NCBI GenBank assembly: GCA_036897095.1
Contig: JAYMSP010000277.1
Location: 1-61,319 of the forward strand
Reading direction: 5' to 3'
Source of the DNA: Plantago elongata
Lineage: Eukaryota; Streptophyta; Magnoliopsida; Lamiales; Plantaginaceae
DNA length: 61,319 nucleotides
Positions 12,293-24,898 of the stretch are shown here, piece after piece (position 1 is the stretch's first letter; every line of letters starts with the position of its first letter). The notes beneath the pieces were generated by a model. That model was not told the DNA's origin. It searched no databases and was given only the letters and a program-made list of their open reading frames with translations. The translations under genes and the position numbers were made by a program.

Positions 12293-12589
12293 TTAGTAAT
12301 AGTAGTAGTAGTTGTTATTCAATGAGCTATTAAGGTAGCTAGTTTTGTCTATTGTACACACAATTCCGCAGGGCAAATCCGTGTTTTTAATACTACATTA
12401 CATTAGTTCGTTCTTTTTGTTCATGCGATATATATCTACTAATTCGTTAATTTAAAAGGGTTTAATTCTCAACCGGAATGAAATGCCTTGTTGGTTTTAG
12501 TTTAGAACGGAATGAAATGACTGTTTTGAATGTTAGTTTGGATTTTATTACATAGTCGATATCTAAGTGTAGATTGTCTTTGTGAACTT

Positions 12590-13240
12590 TACACTTTTGG
12601 TGTTTACATTGGATGGATGATGATTGCAAGCTTGTGCATTCGGATATGTCCATTTATTGCAGCTAGCTCAACGGAAATAGTTTGCAAGTTGATTTATGAT
12701 GCAAAGTCATAAATATTACAAGTCTCTTTCATGTCATTTTATGTAAAATACTAGTAGCATTTAAATGTATGGTGTATTTGCCAAACTCCGGTCATATGTA
12801 ATCCTTTAAAAATAGAAAATTGGGTTGGAATTGTTATATATATATTTATTTAACAATTATTGACTTTTAGTAGTCGAACGTGGAATTAATTGAATAGTAG
12901 TAGTGAAATAATTATTTTTTGGACGATTAGGGAAATAATTGCATTGGTACGTGGTTTCAAAATGTTGAGGAATGAGGATGAGTACAAAGTGTCGACTTCA
13001 CTACTTGAGGCGTAAATCAAGAATGTCTTGGTCTAATAGTTGCTAAATTGTTTTGTGCATTATTTCTTTGGTGTTTATAGTTTACTTATTTTCAAAATAG
13101 ACTATCATTGCTTAGTCATTTTGGAATTTAGAATGATGAGGTCAAAGTGTCCATTTCTTGAAGCTCAAGGGAATTTTCTACAAGTTGACTTACTATGTAG
13201 AGTCTTAATTATCACTACAAATCATTTTTATCAATTGCAA
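12590..13240. repeat. Faint diverged direct duplication, about 530 bp apart
   Basis: Positions 12646-12750 (tgtccatttattgcagctag, then caagttgatttatgatgcaaag) resemble 13148-13240 (tgtccatttcttgaagctca, then caagttgacttactatgtagag), and matches continue on both sides. It is an old local duplication of non-coding DNA downstream of the ATL gene. Boundaries are approximate. Confidence 0.4.
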
Positions 13241-14149
13241 GTAGCTTTGGTTACTTAGAATAAAAACGAACACTAAATATTATTCACGAATTAAATGTTA
13301 AATGTTAATAAGGTGATAGATAAACGATTCGTAGGCACTCCGAATGCAAAATACTCCAAATGCGAAATGTACGGCTGGAAGGACAGAACACAGAATGTAT
13401 GAGAATTAAACTCTGCTTAATTCTTGCTAGTTTATAATTTCTACATTCCATTCTGCACCAACCAACAATCTTCCAACCATACATGCATGTGAATATGTGA
13501 TCGATCGAATGAATCCACCTCTTCATTAACTAAATAATTAATGGATTAATGTGGTCCACCTTAATAATTACCATGTCTTAATCAATTTAATTATATATGT
13601 AATCATAACTCAATCCCCTATAAGCATGGATCTAATGTCATGCAGTTTATCTGTTTCCAGCAAATCTAGCTTAGTGATGTTTTCGTGCAACATTTATTTT
13701 TTGTTATTACATTACATGTATCCACAATGTTTACAACAATTTATGCCCTATCTAATTAGTTTTATAAGAAAATATGTTTAAAATTAATTTTACCATATAG
13801 TTACAAATGTCTAACAATAGCAAACAAGTCTGGATCCCACTCAATTATTATCTTTCTAGAGTATTTATATTCGCAAAGTGCATGAAAACGGTCTGAATAT
13901 CGTTTTCGGTTTTATTTGCTTCTTCAAAGCATTGTTCTTCTGGGAATTCGAGCACTAGACCGAGAGTGTAATGTGATCTCATAATTAAATTAGAAACAAC
14001 ACTATAACTCTTATAATTCATAAAATAGTCCTATAATTATAAATAATTATAAATTTACCTACAAAATCATCGAAACATATTTATTTAATTCAATCATATG
14101 ATCCGAAAAAATTGAAGAAAATTTAAAAGAACACGAAGAACAAAGAACT

Positions 14150-14296
14150 CCGCCGTCCCGAACTGACCGGAAAAGCTCCGATCATCTTCTTTGACGATCT
14201 GGTCGGAGCTGCACAGCTCCGATCGCAGCAACGCTCCAATCGGCATATATGCCAGGACCGCTGGTTCTGACCAGGACACACTGGTCAGACCTGATT
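14150..14296. other. Hairpin-rich GC island of unknown nature
   Basis: A GC-rich block in an AT-rich setting. It holds the inverted repeat tcggagctgcacagctccga (stem of nine pairs), ctggttctgaccag, and gaccag...ctggtc. No protein similarity recognised in either strand. It could be a relic of a transposon end or a structured RNA, but neither can be shown. Confidence 0.4.
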
Positions 14297-14761
14297 TTTT
14301 TTAATTTAAAAAATATTATTGATATAAAGTTAATTAATTTAATTATAATTAAATAAAAATTAACGATTACGAATATGAATTATAACAATATAAACATCTC
14401 AAATTCATCATTATCTGTAAGTATAACTAATGATTTTATAATATTGATTTTCGTTACGTTATGGCATCGTAGTGCATATACGTTCATATATTATTGAAGA
14501 TGTGATAATTTGATAAATTTTACGAAAATTGGGACTAATTCTATATTTATATAATTTATTGGACCTTTACATATCTGCCCTGCATTTAATAGAATCGGTC
14601 ATGCGTTTAACATTCTCCTAAATTTTTATTCTATGGCTTTTCAGTTTGAACCTATGTTCATAAAGTTTGCAGTCTATTATGTGAGAGTATAAGGGGTTTA
14701 TTCATTGTGTGACATGATCAATTTTGGTTATAAACATTATAATATAGAAAGTAAATAAGGG

Positions 14762-14905
14762 GGCGTTTGGGAAACAATTGTAATCGGTTCATTTGGCTCG
14801 ATAAACAATGATTTGGCCTAAAATACACTTTAAATACTCCAATTTCAATTCTATTCCAAACACAATTTCATCAAAATCTATCCAAATATCCATTTAAATT
14901 CTATA
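14762..14905. repeat. Dispersed repeat, copy 2 (family also at 3355-3490)
   Basis: It matches the copy upstream of ALG8 over about 120 bp with few gaps. The left edge reads gggggcgtttgggaaac, a phrase common at the ends of plant MITEs. Confidence 0.6.
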
Positions 14906-16087
14906 CCAATCAACCTCAATAAATCGGTAAAGGAAAATGAAATTATGACACCTAAACATCTTCATTGTAGCATAAGTATAGTGACATGACACATAATTGA
15001 CCAGAAGAAGTCTTTTATTTTGTTATAGAAAATAGGATGGATAAGATACTAAGTACACTACAGACAGGTAAAGAGTTAAGACTAAAGTAAGTTGCATGTT
15101 TACAATAACAATATGTACATTAGTTTCCCATATATCTTTAACTTGTAGTATATGACAGACAAGTTCACAATATTCGCTTTTTTGTTGTATTCACATTTCA
15201 CAATAAGAGATGAGATGAGATGATTAATAAAGCAATTCAGATTCCAGGCAATGCAAACAAACAAATTAAAATATTACTATCCTACCTAATTTATTGGCAA
15301 ACAAGGAATTAAGATGATACTAGCTTTGACAAGCATGGATATAGTATTGCTCCTTAATTTCTTCATTTCTCCCTACAATATTTGGAGACCACAAAAAGGT
15401 TGCAGATATGTTTCTGCCCAATTCACCTACCCAACTTTGGAAACCAATGCACATGGCTAAATGCAAGCTTACTCTCATTTAGTTAACACATTTTATCACC
15501 TGCCGATATTTCCGATATGCCTAAATTGGATTGGATGGTTATTAATCCGTTCGGTATGAATTTATCTTTTATTTTTCTTTATCACACTTTTATCCATGTT
15601 AATAAAATATGAAGTTATTTATATATTGTATTGAAAAGGAAAGAAGTATATATGCTATGCCACAAATAATAAAAATATTTACATTTAGAAATTATACACC
15701 AGTCAAAAAGAAAGAGTATATAGTTTGTCACATTTTTATAACTAGTCATTTGATTTGACACTTAAAATTATACTTGAGCAGTTAAAAAATATATTAAATA
15801 TATGAAAAGTTAAAATGTATCGTCCAATTTAAAACGGGAGGAGTAATAAAGACGATAGATAGGATGAATAGAGAATCGGAGGTCCAGTAGTAAGGCGAAC
15901 GTTCTGGAGAAAGACAATCTTATCAAATGGCCCAAACAAATTTGAAGTGGGCCTGGATTAAAGCCTTGAAAAATTTATCACTTGTACATTTATAGCTACG
16001 GGTAACAGATCGATAGCACTATAGCAGAACCAAGGTACAACACTTGACTGCACAACCTAAAACTTCTATCACTTCACTTCCTTATCC

Positions 16088-18670
16088 ATGGCGTCATCTT
16101 CTCTCCTCAACCTAGCTAACCCTTTCACTTCTCACAGAGTAAAAGTGCCTTCTTCCTCAGGTAACAATCCATTTCCAATTCAATTTTGATTGTCACATCA
16201 TACTTGTGTGATTACTTTTTTATTTTTGTTTCTGAGCAGGTTTGAGGACGAATTCGTTGAGGGTCAATGCAATTGCCAAGAGATATGAACCAACTAAGGT
16301 TTTGTTTGTTGCTGTGGTTTGACTTTTATGTTTCTCAAATGTTGATGATGGTGGTGAGCTGAAATTGGAGCTGGATTGTTGTTTTTAATGCTAGGTTGTG
16401 CCGCAAGGTGATCGGGTTTTGGTTCGTCTCGAGGAGCTAGCTGAGGTACTTATGTGTTCCAAAATCAATTAGGATAATGTTCTTAATTGGATTTTGCATT
16501 TTGTAGGACAAATAATAAGCAAACTGTGTAGGAAGTTCAAGAGTTTCAGTTAAATTGAAGTTTAAATAGGGTCAAATATGTCGAATAAATACACATAAGT
16601 ATGAATGAGTATTACATGGGATGGAAGAAAAATGGAAATGTGTATATAGTTCAACGAACATTACCATTCAATTTCTCAAATGTATGAGCAGAATTATGCG
16701 TCTTTACTGATGAGCAAAGGTGACTTGTAGCTTGCTACTGCTGTATATCGGACTTTTTAGTGCTCAAGTTTCTCTGTGATTCAGCCTGAAGTAAGTTGGG
16801 GTACAGTGATAGTTGTAGTTAGTGGCACCAGTGCTGTGATCGTAGTTGGTGCATTGTTGTGAAATGTGAACTTATGGGCTCAAGTTCACTTTCCTTCTGT
16901 TCGTATCTGAGCTATGATAAGTTGCCATGCTGATATTTTCGATTGTTTCCAGATTGTCTACTTATTTTCATTACGATGTATGAAGTTTAGACATGTTACT
17001 TAGCTTGAAAGTTATTGACCTTTTATTTTGCAAAGAATTTCTAAATTTATTAGCTGTGTAGAACTGTAGATACACGCGCTTTCACAAAATTCTAGTGTGT
17101 GTTTGTAATTGAAAATATGTGCAATTTGCTTGAGCAGAAATCAGCTGGGGGAGTTCTGCTGCCCAAATCAGCTGTTAAATTTGAACGGTACCTTGTTGGA
17201 GAGGTGAGTTGCAATAATTGATGGCATTCTTTTGTTGTGTTAGCTGACTAGCTATGCTCCTTCATGTATAGTAGATTTTACATCTTGTTCCAAGTATGAC
17301 TGAGGATTCATTTCAGGTTCTTTCAATTGGTGCTGACGTTAGTGAGGTGGATACTGGAAAGAAGGTACAATATAGATATTACTGGATTACTTGAGATTTG
17401 TGTTTGGAATCCATTGATAGTGATAGTAATGGCTTCAATCATCACCATCGTTGTATTGCTTGCATTTCTGAACTAATGAGATTTCTTTATGCAGGTGATG
17501 TTCTCTGACATAAGCGCATACGAGGTATGATCAATTTCTGTTGATTACATATAACATATGTGCTTTATCCATTGGGGAAAATCAATATACTGGCTGGTGT
17601 TACGATGTACAAATGTAGTTTTATACTAACTAATAATACATGATAGCTCATGGAGGCAACATGGAAGGTTTGCTTACCAAAAATATGTCAGATTCTGATT
17701 GTCACTTCTTATACATTGCTAGGTTCATGCATCTTTTAGTTGATGCATAGGTATTGACAAATAAAGTGTGGCCGTTACAACCTTTTCCTAAGCAATACCA
17801 TCACTTCATTCACATCCTGACTCGTTCTGTTACCCATCTTATTAATAATGGGCCAGAGGTACTGTTGTAAAATAAAATCGGTGAGGAAATCACCTGCTGC
17901 TTGGCAGTTATCTGCCTGAATTCACCACTTCAGGTTTTATAGTGCCAGGCTGCCACGACAAGGAATTGTCCTGAGCCTATAAGAGTTGAGAAAGTGGTAC
18001 CTATTCTTACTTGTTCATAGAAGAACACAAACATCTGATTCAGGCAATTCTTTCTGCGCTATTGATTTATAGCAACTCTTAAGTAATTGCCTCATAAATA
18101 TTTTTTTTGGAACATAGATGAGTGACTTTCTGCTAATTCTTTTAGGACTGTTGAAATTAAAAAATATAATATACGAAACTAGGGAACCATCAGTGGGGAC
18201 TGTACCAATGAATTTTCTCTTTGCTCCATCTTTGTAAAAAGCAAAGCAGAAATGATCATTTGCTGCTTAACATGTCATGCGAACAGAAATAAGATTTGAA
18301 GAGAGATGAACGAGTAGTTTAAGGGCAGCTGCTATGTGAAAAGAGATGATCATATACAGAGAAATAGCACTTACGCTTTCGTTTGCTCTTTTAATTTCCA
18401 CAATGTTCTCGGATTCACTCATTTCTGTAAGAGTCTTCTTCCTGAGTTATATTGACCTTCTGATGAAAAATATAAGCATAATTCATCATAAAGCCAAGAT
18501 AGAGAAAACTGAATTTCTGAAAATGATTCGAACAGCCACTCGCTTCAGTTTTCACATCACCAATTTTAAGTTCACCATCTTATGTTCTCGGAATTTACCA
18601 GGTTGACTTGGGAACAGATGGACGACATGTCTTCTGCAAAGAAGGTGATCTTCTGGCTATTGTGGAGTAA
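16088..18670 (+). CDS. CPN10: Chloroplast 10-kDa co-chaperonin (Cpn10)
   Basis: GroES-type co-chaperonin that caps the plastid Cpn60 ring. Seven exons join in frame: 16088-16160, 16240-16298, 16395-16445, 17138-17203, 17317-17364, 17495-17524 and 18602-18670, encoding 131 residues; all introns are GT-AG. The Ser/Thr-rich N-terminus up to about residue 34 (ending near LRVNAIAKRYEP) looks like a plastid transit peptide. The core follows: VVPQGDRVLVRLEE, mobile loop with GGVLLP at 65-70, SAVKFERYLVGEVLS, GKKVMFSDISAYEV and a final CKEGDLLAIVE. There is a single Cpn10 domain, unlike the double-domain Cpn20, and the length matches plant chloroplast Cpn10 (close to 139 residues in Arabidopsis). The third intron (692 bp) and last intron (1077 bp) are the longest. 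Confidence 0.93.
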
Positions 18671-21107
18671 ATCTGAGATTTACAGGTTCTTGGGTCCTAA
18701 TTATTGTTCAATGTATCATCCCTGATTGTTCTCAAGAGCTTTATAGCTAAATTCTATCTGTTGTTACTAGTTAGTGATGTGGTTTTGAAGATCAGAATTA
18801 GTATTGAGGTGCTTTGCGAATTTGTTACAATTCTAAGTGCGGATCTTTAATAATTTTGAAAAATGATGAGCAAGCTGAACTTTACGTTTTGAGATGATAA
18901 TATTCCTGTTTATTGATTTTATCATCTCAAATTTATGACGATAAAGACCTGCTTGGATCTCTCAGAAACAGGTCCTGTGTCGTGAAGTTCGACTAAAATA
19001 ATCCTCTTCTTCCACTCTTTTGACAACATTAAACTTTTCTCAAGCTAGTAAAGACAATATGAAACCTATGGCTGCATTTCTCTTCAATCTTTGCATTATC
19101 AATTACTCCATTCTCTCATAAGCCTTACTACTCATTTTGTGAAGAACAAGAACTCGTGTAACATGTTGCAACTTTATGGTCTCACCACAAGAGTAAAAAA
19201 AGGTCCTCCACCCGCACATGCCAAATTGATTTTGCCATTTTGGCACGGTGATTAAAGTGAAATGCTGACATTTGTATCGAATCGAACCTTCGATACGGAA
19301 TCAACAATAGATTGTTGGGAAGGAATAAACAAACTGCCACATGATCATAAGGGATCACCATGACCAGTTACATCTAATTAAAGGTATACTCCTAAGAAAG
19401 TAAGCTTAAAGTCTAAGTGACCCATGCTTGCGAAAGTTGCAGGGTCATGACTTTATGGGCTAATTACGATGCGTACAAGCAAGAAGTTAAAGTTATATAC
19501 ATGCTGCCCAAATTAGTTACTACTACCAAAGTTTAAGGTATAGTCGGCTAGAATGGTGATGGGTTTGTAGATTTTAGTTTCTTGGCAAGGTAACCAGTAA
19601 TGAGCTTCAGTGGGTCGATGTCTAACCCTTTGATTTACGTGGTTATTACATATTAGCTATTGAGTTATACACGTATTTATACGTTAGACATCGCATGTTC
19701 GTTTTGGATTCTCTAAATTCTTATTCGTACCTTCGTTCTTAAATGAGATGGGATGTGGACTGAAATTCTTGACACTTCATGTGTTGTGTTCTTCGTGATC
19801 AATCGTATCATTGGTCAAATTTTCACTATTGATTAGTTCCCAACACTTCCAGAATGAATGGACGTACCATCATAGTACTACATTTTTATGTGGAAAATTT
19901 TTCAACATATCACTGATTGAATCGAATAATCACAACATGTGATTATTCGACATAATGACTATGTTATGTGTGTATGAAATACAAACTTATAAGATAACTC
20001 AGAAGTTAATCAATCATTCACTTCATTTTCTAACTATCAATTATCATGCCTGGTGTATAGTATAACTTAAATTGATGAAATAACCACATTAAATCTGTTA
20101 CTATGATTTGATAAGATTAAGCATTTTTGTTTGAAGAAATTTGTTGTGTTCTGATGGACGATTTCATACGCAAGTTACGAAATTGTGTTATAGCGGTCTG
20201 TTAGAACAGTGAGTTTGCCATGCACTGAACAAGATTATCTTTTGTTTTGTTTCCTTGTCAAGTCATGACCAACAAGAAACCTCGTTTAGTAAACTAATGG
20301 TAACAATTAGATAATGGTGAATATTGTACTCTACAAGATATGATTGAATATTTGAAAATGGATGGATTAATCATAACCCCAAAAATCAAGTTTGACGATA
20401 AAGCAGACTACAATTGTACTTTCAAGATTCTTAACTTCCCAGTAGTACCAAAAAACATACTACGTGTTACAAAATTGAAGGATGAGAAAGTTAAAGTGAA
20501 GATCTAATCTGATTTATGTGTCTGCTTCATATGCATATACGTATTATTATTTATTTTATATATTAGATTAGTAAATTATAAAATTTCATTAAATTTTATC
20601 AATATACAATTACAATAAGCTAATACTATATACTTATGTTCTTGTTCTTTTATAGCGTAGCATGGTTAGAAAAGAAGAAGGTAGAAGAAGTGAGTTTTTT
20701 GGGAGTTTTAAAATGTGATGTGATGAAAATCTATATATGTACTAAAAGAGTAAGGAATATTTAAAGAAGAGCTATGCTAAAACAAGTTAAATTTTATGTA
20801 GCAAAAAACTTTCATGCAATTGAATATAATTAAATTTTAATCACCTTATCACCTTCAACATGGTAGACCAAATAAGAAAAAAAAATCTACTTTTATAAAC
20901 ATATCTCAAAATCCCACGGAATTCAAATAAAATTTATTAAATATAGTAAGATAAGGTCACCAAAGATACATACATCAACAACTTTTTTTTATTTTCCTTC
21001 TAAATAAATTCTCCTTCATATTTTATACTATAAATAGGGAAGAGTAAAATATAAATTACTGCATGAACTAATCTATCTAATTGCTAGATTAATTTTCATA
21101 GGCATGC
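18671..21107. other. Intergenic region, no gene seen
   Basis: Contains the 3' untranslated end of the Cpn10 gene and then about 2.2 kb of AT-rich sequence without coding frames, tRNA-like folds or clear repeat ends. Confidence 0.5.
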
Positions 21108-21115
21108 GTTTTGAA

Positions 21116-21950
21116 TACGGCTGAGTACAAATGGTCCGGACCCGAACCGGACCAATAAATTCGGTCAGGATTCCGAGTCTACAATATTGTCAATTTCGTG
21201 TTTCAGGCCGGACCGGTCAAAAGCCGGGAAATTCCGGTCCATCCCGGAACAACCCGGTACATATTACAAATGTAATAGATAACAATAATGTATATTCCAG
21301 TATAACCTAGTATACTCAACCCCTTTTAACCTCAAATATCACAAATCATCACACAAAATAAAAACACATCATCCCCACGCCACTCCTCAAGTTCGCTGCT
21401 GATCGAACATCCACCACCTCCCGCCGATCCGCCTCCCTCTGCCTGACTGGCTGCTCCGCCTCCGTCTCTCGTTGCTCACGTCCATGTTCTCTTGTGCACC
21501 GCATGTGACTATCTTTTTCCTCGAGACAGTTTTGCAAAGAATGAGTCAAATTTAGTGGTCTTTTCCTTCGATGGTATAATATCAGATTTGGTTTTTCCTT
21601 TGTACACACCAGATCTAGGTGCTTGGTGTTTCTCTGTCTAATGTCCATCTCCTTTGTTATTTTGAGTTCTCATATAGTCAACATATTCAATATATGGTCA
21701 ATATATTCAATATATGATTAACTAGTCATTAGGTAATTTTTTTAACTTATATTATTTTGTATCTTCGTCTTCCCTCATAAATCTACCATTTAGTTTTAAC
21801 GAAATCAATGGTCAACCGGGTCTAAACAGGTCCGGTCCGGACAGAACCCGTCTAGTACGGTCCAGGTTCCGGGTCGATAAAGACCGACCCTTTATCTTCC
21901 GGTCCATTCCATTCTGGACCGGACCGGGTTCGATTCGATGCTCAGCACTA
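21116..21950. mobile_element. hAT-like non-autonomous DNA transposon
   Basis: The left end reads tacggctgagtac and the reverse complement of the right end reads tagtgctgagcat, a short imperfect terminal inverted repeat. Flanks gttttgaa (21108-21115) and gttttcaa (21951-21958) match at seven of eight positions, consistent with an 8-bp hAT target duplication. Both subterminal zones are rich in ccggtccgg/ccggacc motifs, as expected for transposase-binding repeats. The 835-bp interior encodes no transposase; the open frame at 21349-21648 has no recognisable product. Confidence 0.6.
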
Positions 21951-22923
21951 GTTTTCAATTTGGATTAATTTACTACAAGAGATTTATAATTAAATTCGTT
22001 GATTTAATCGAAATTGAAACAATTACTTGCGTTCTATTAGATTTTCAGTGTCATTCAATTCTCCCAACAATCTGAATTGAACTAAGTTTTGTATATATTT
22101 AATGAGCTAAATTTAAGTGACTAACCAAGTCTATGTCTAAACTGTAAATTGATCCGGAATTTATAATATCTTAATGCATATGCATTTCCTCTTAATAATT
22201 GAATTATATAAACTTAATCAATTACTTAAAAATTATTTCTCACGTAAATAAGTTATTTATTTTTTTAAATATTTCATATCTAAAAATAATAAATATTGTA
22301 TTATATTGAATCTTTTACAATTTAAATACTTTTTTTCATTTTAAATTGTAAATTAATATAATACAAATATAAACTAATCGATGTTAGCTTAGTCTAAATA
22401 AAATTGATATCATAACTTACTACCATCAACTTGGTACGAAAATTTAACTTTAGACTTTAACATTAGGCTAGCATTCCTTAACTTGTAGGACATTCCAAAA
22501 GTACTGCTTTGCTTTGTATTGCCAACCCAACCGATCATTCATATAAGTCACATCTTCAAACTAAGAGATTTAAGATCAATAATGTCATAACTTTTAATAC
22601 AATTTATCTTTTAATAAAATGATCTCGTGAATAGTTTTATCTAGTGGTGATTTAATAATATATTATATTCCACTAATTACTTATACTTTAGAATATGTAC
22701 TCTATAATATAGAAAGCATTATAATATATTATAAGATATAAATATGATTGTTTGTATAGAATTGCAGTTAAATTGTTTAAATTTGAATTAAATATTTATG
22801 TATGTTTTTAAAATAAACTATATCGGAGTTAAGGTGGGGATGGTACGAGTAATAGTATTTCTTGCAGACAAATCATGATGCCAAACATTGGACATTGATC
22901 ACAATGTGACACACACAGCTCAT

Positions 22924-22931
22924 CTATAAAA
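22924..22931 (+). promoter_or_regulatory. TATA box of first inhibitor gene
   Basis: The sequence ctataaaa lies about 105 bp before the ATG at 23033. The implied start would give a leader of about 75 nt. Confidence 0.6.
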
Positions 22932-23032
22932 ACCAAACTTTTGACGGAAACATCAGCAAAACCAAAATCTCTCACCAACTAATTCAAATTAAATCTCCAA
23001 ATCCCAAAATAAATCAAACATTAAGCAAGCAA

Positions 23033-23914
23033 ATGAACAAACGTCATCCATTTACTCTGTCCTTCCTTCTTCCCCTGTTTCTCCTCTGTTTCTTCAATAA
23101 AACCAATTGTGAGAGCTTAATCAATTCAACCTGTCGAACCTTCGCCCGGGACGACCCCAACATAAACTACACCTTCTGCTACACATCCCTGCAAGCTGCT
23201 CCAGCCAGCCGGTGTGCCAGTTTGCGTGGCCTTGGGACCATCTCGATTAGGAACCTTAGGTACAACATAACTGATACTCGTTGCGAGATCAAGCAGTTGT
23301 TAAAGAACCCGAAACTGGATCATTATGTTCGACAGTACTTGGATGTTTGCTTGGAGCTTTACAATGATGCGCTTGACGCTGTCAAGCAGGGGATGAGGTA
23401 CTGCACTAAAAGATTCCATCTCATTTAAAAGCGTATTGAACGTGTTTTAACTCTTACACCAATATATCATATTTTCAATACCAATTAAGTATCATATGAG
23501 TCATACTCGATAGAGTTTAGTTAATACTTTGATACATGTTTAAGTTATACTGCATGATCATATAATTTCTTTGTTAAAAATAATGTCTTTATACATGTGT
23601 AAAACTTGTTTTTCTTAGCTATATAATTGCAAACCAAACAAATTTTACAACTTATGACTTATCAAGTATAAAACTTGTTATACAATAGACTTGCTCATCA
23701 ATTTTGTGGCAGGTACTTCAATACAAAACGGTTTGAAGATGCAAACGTGTATATAAGTGCCGTGCTGGATGACGCAACGACATGTGAGGACGGGTTTAGT
23801 GAGCGGCCTGGGGTGGTTTCACCATTAACGAGGCGGAATCGGTTTACGTTTGTGTTAGGGGCGATGGCCCTCAATGTTATGAATATTATTGAGAATAATG
23901 GCACATTCTTGTAA
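23033..23914 (+). CDS. Invertase/pectin methylesterase inhibitor-like protein (Pla a 1-like), with intron
   Basis: Secreted four-helix inhibitor of cell-wall invertase or pectin methylesterase. Exons 23033-23397 and 23713-23914 join in frame (AG|G) to 188 residues. Signal peptide about 1-26; then STCRTFARDDPNINYTFC with the first Cys pair, GLGTISIRNL, KNPKLDHYVRQYLDVCLELYND and the TTCEDGF motif with the fourth conserved Cys, followed by VVSPLTRRN. The family is usually intronless and the neighbouring copies at 24.9 and 31.9 kb are, so the 315-bp intron is unusual. Both ends lie at AGGTACT, and the first codons of the intron (YCTKRF) resemble the start of exon 2 (YFNTKRF). Without splicing the protein would stop after 131 residues, lacking the last helices. 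Whether it inhibits invertase or pectin methylesterase cannot be told. Confidence 0.8.
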
Positions 23915-24513
23915 AAGATTATCAATCTATCTATCTCACTTGATCTCGGACAAAATGTCAAATGATCTCAACTATTAAATGTATCATAAAATTTATTATA
24001 TCATGTGATTATCATTAGTTAAAAACTTAAAATGATGCCTCAACCGACGATTCTTACACCCATGGGCGAAGGCAAAGGTAAGCTGGGTAGGGCTATAGAC
24101 CCACTCTTCAAACAAAAAATAATAATTGTATATAGCATTTTTTTATTTTGTAAAATTATGTATATAGACCTACCCAACATATGATATAGTCTTAACATAA
24201 ATAGGATAGTTTAACATAATTAAGCTATATATTGGTATGGACGTTGTAAGTGTGTTGATGTAATTTGAAACTTCAATCTCGAGCATTTCTTCTGCTCTTT
24301 TAAAATCTTTGTGTTATTAATATATTATTGTCGTTTTAAAAAATAAATAAATAATTAAGCTATATATTAATAAATCCGTTAGTATTTTACTTTTAAAAGA
24401 AATTAATTTGTTAATATTTACATATATAACAAATAATTTTAAATTAAACACTACCCATTGTAAATTTCTGGCTTCGTCCCTGCATATACTGATCTCTCGT
24501 GAACAACGCAGTT

Positions 24514-24649
24514 AGTAATCTAATAACCTTGACAACGAAGCGCAATTCAGTTGATAATACGCTTCACCTCCAACACAATAAATCGAGGTTCGCGTCACCC
24601 TTAGACCGTTAAAAAAAATAAAAAAATAAAAGTAATCTAATAACCTTGA
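24514..24649 (+). mobile_element. tRNA-derived SINE with perfect 19-bp target duplication
   Basis: The 98-bp body at 24533-24630 is flanked by identical copies of agtaatctaataaccttga (24514-24532 and 24631-24649). It has an A-box-like stretch (agttgataatacgcttcacc), a B-box-like stretch (gaggttcgcgtcaccc) and an A-rich tail. A related copy is at 36578-36669. The intact target duplication indicates a fairly recent insertion. Confidence 0.8.
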
Positions 24650-24898
24650 TTGCGTATTGCATGTGCCCACAACATATAAAGATATCCTCCATGAAACAGA
24701 TTGATACATCATCGTTTTTGTTTATAAGTTGGAAATAAAACATTTTGTGTTGTTTTCTACATGTGCGTTCTACGTAATTTCAGTATAGTATATTATCTAT
24801 TCTCTGGCCCAAATAGAGTCTTGCACGTAAAAACTAATCCAACTCATATCTATGGCCCATATAGCATAAGTCCAAATCCAATAACAATTAAACCCGCC

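Larger units (their letters stand above)
12293..16087. other. Intergenic region, no gene seen
   Basis: AT-rich DNA with no convincing gene. It contains a faint diverged duplication (12590-12760 against 13130-13240), a hairpin-rich GC island at 14150-14296 and a dispersed repeat at 14762-14905. A phrase like a Stowaway right end (aaaacgggaggagta) occurs near 15832 without a visible left end. The co-chaperonin promoter is in the last few hundred bases. Confidence 0.5.

Noticed and set aside
21349..21648. 99-residue minus-strand frame
   Set aside because: Lies inside the hAT-like element and shows no recognisable domain.
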